Below, piece after piece: positions 32,183 to 32,209 of a DNA stretch of 32,209 nucleotides. Positions within the stretch are counted from its first letter, which is position 1; each line of letters opens with the position of its first letter. Source of the DNA: an uncultured Treponema sp. GTDB taxonomy: Bacteria; Spirochaetota; Spirochaetia; Treponematales; Treponemataceae. Made by a program: the position numbers and the translations under genes. Where the stretch lies: assembly GCA_946535985.1 (NCBI GenBank), contig CAMNDY010000022.1:1-32209 (forward strand), written 5' to 3'. Below the pieces are notes generated by a model that did not search any database, was not told the DNA's origin, and worked only from the letters and a program-made list of their open reading frames with translations.

Positions 32183-32209
32183 GGCACGGTCTATCCGTGC
32201 CTTTTTTTT
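32183..32209 (+). terminator. Rho-independent terminator
   Basis: Stem GGCACGG (32183-32189) / CCGTGCC (32195-32201) with a five-base loop and a run of at least eight T to the window edge. It ends the plus-strand ferredoxin-to-PEGA operon or belongs to a small transcript beginning after 32032. Confidence 0.85.

Noticed and set aside
1..32209. CRISPR arrays, prophage or complete insertion sequences
   Set aside because: No regularly spaced repeats and no transposase, integrase, cas or phage structural genes were seen on either strand.

Overview
The window reads as chromosome of a spirochaete, most likely a gut- or rumen-type Treponema. The basis is inference from gene content: a roughly 900-residue GreA carrying a huge N-terminal extension (a spirochaete trait), many TPR proteins and lipoproteins, cmk next to rpsA, and fairly A+T-rich DNA. 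I could not compare with any database.

Layout. 1-5000: a tRNA-Arg(UCU), then a minus-strand block reading cmk, rpsA, a degenerate sigma-54-activator-like regulator, a membrane TPR protein and a lipoprotein. 5000-8560 is an accessory island: GC-rich palindromes, a short hydrophobic peptide gene with an antisense RNA that looks like a type I toxin-antitoxin pair, a lipoprotein divergent from an XRE repressor with repeated operators, a VapBC-type toxin-antitoxin pair, and an OhrR-like peroxide sensor divergent from a glutathione peroxidase with a 220-bp palindromic element between them. 9030-14600: an Ntn amidase, rluB, scpB, a 500-bp gap holding two structured repeats, a folK-scpA fusion and recA.

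14700-19000: an envelope operon in the order rpe, TPR protein, lipoprotein, membrane TPR protein. 19000-23800: a carbohydrate-binding lipoprotein of the Cthe_2159 type, divergent from a Pro/Gly-rich secreted protein that is translationally coupled to an OmpR-type response regulator and its histidine kinase. Three 11-bp direct repeats lie between the divergent genes. 23800-29370: a TPR protein, the giant GreA and a metallo-hydrolase, with convergent deoC. 29400-32209: a second structured repeat, a ferredoxin, a small membrane protein, an M23 peptidase, a PEGA-like exported protein and a strong terminator.

The observation I rate highest is a pair of about 100-bp hairpins (11938-12042 and 29401-29497). 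They share loop sequences and exact loop and stem lengths, but their stems differ in sequence while staying complementary. A second dispersed element (8188-8408 and 11627-11781) shares a 50-bp core and again has different but self-complementary outer arms. Several promoters lie so close to start codons that the transcripts would be leaderless.

Gene-free stretches over 300 bases are 4971-5375 (palindromes plus type I TA), 8130-8557 (palindromic element plus OhrR/GPx promoter) and 11554-12067 (two structured repeats). Within 11782-11937 I see nothing I can name.
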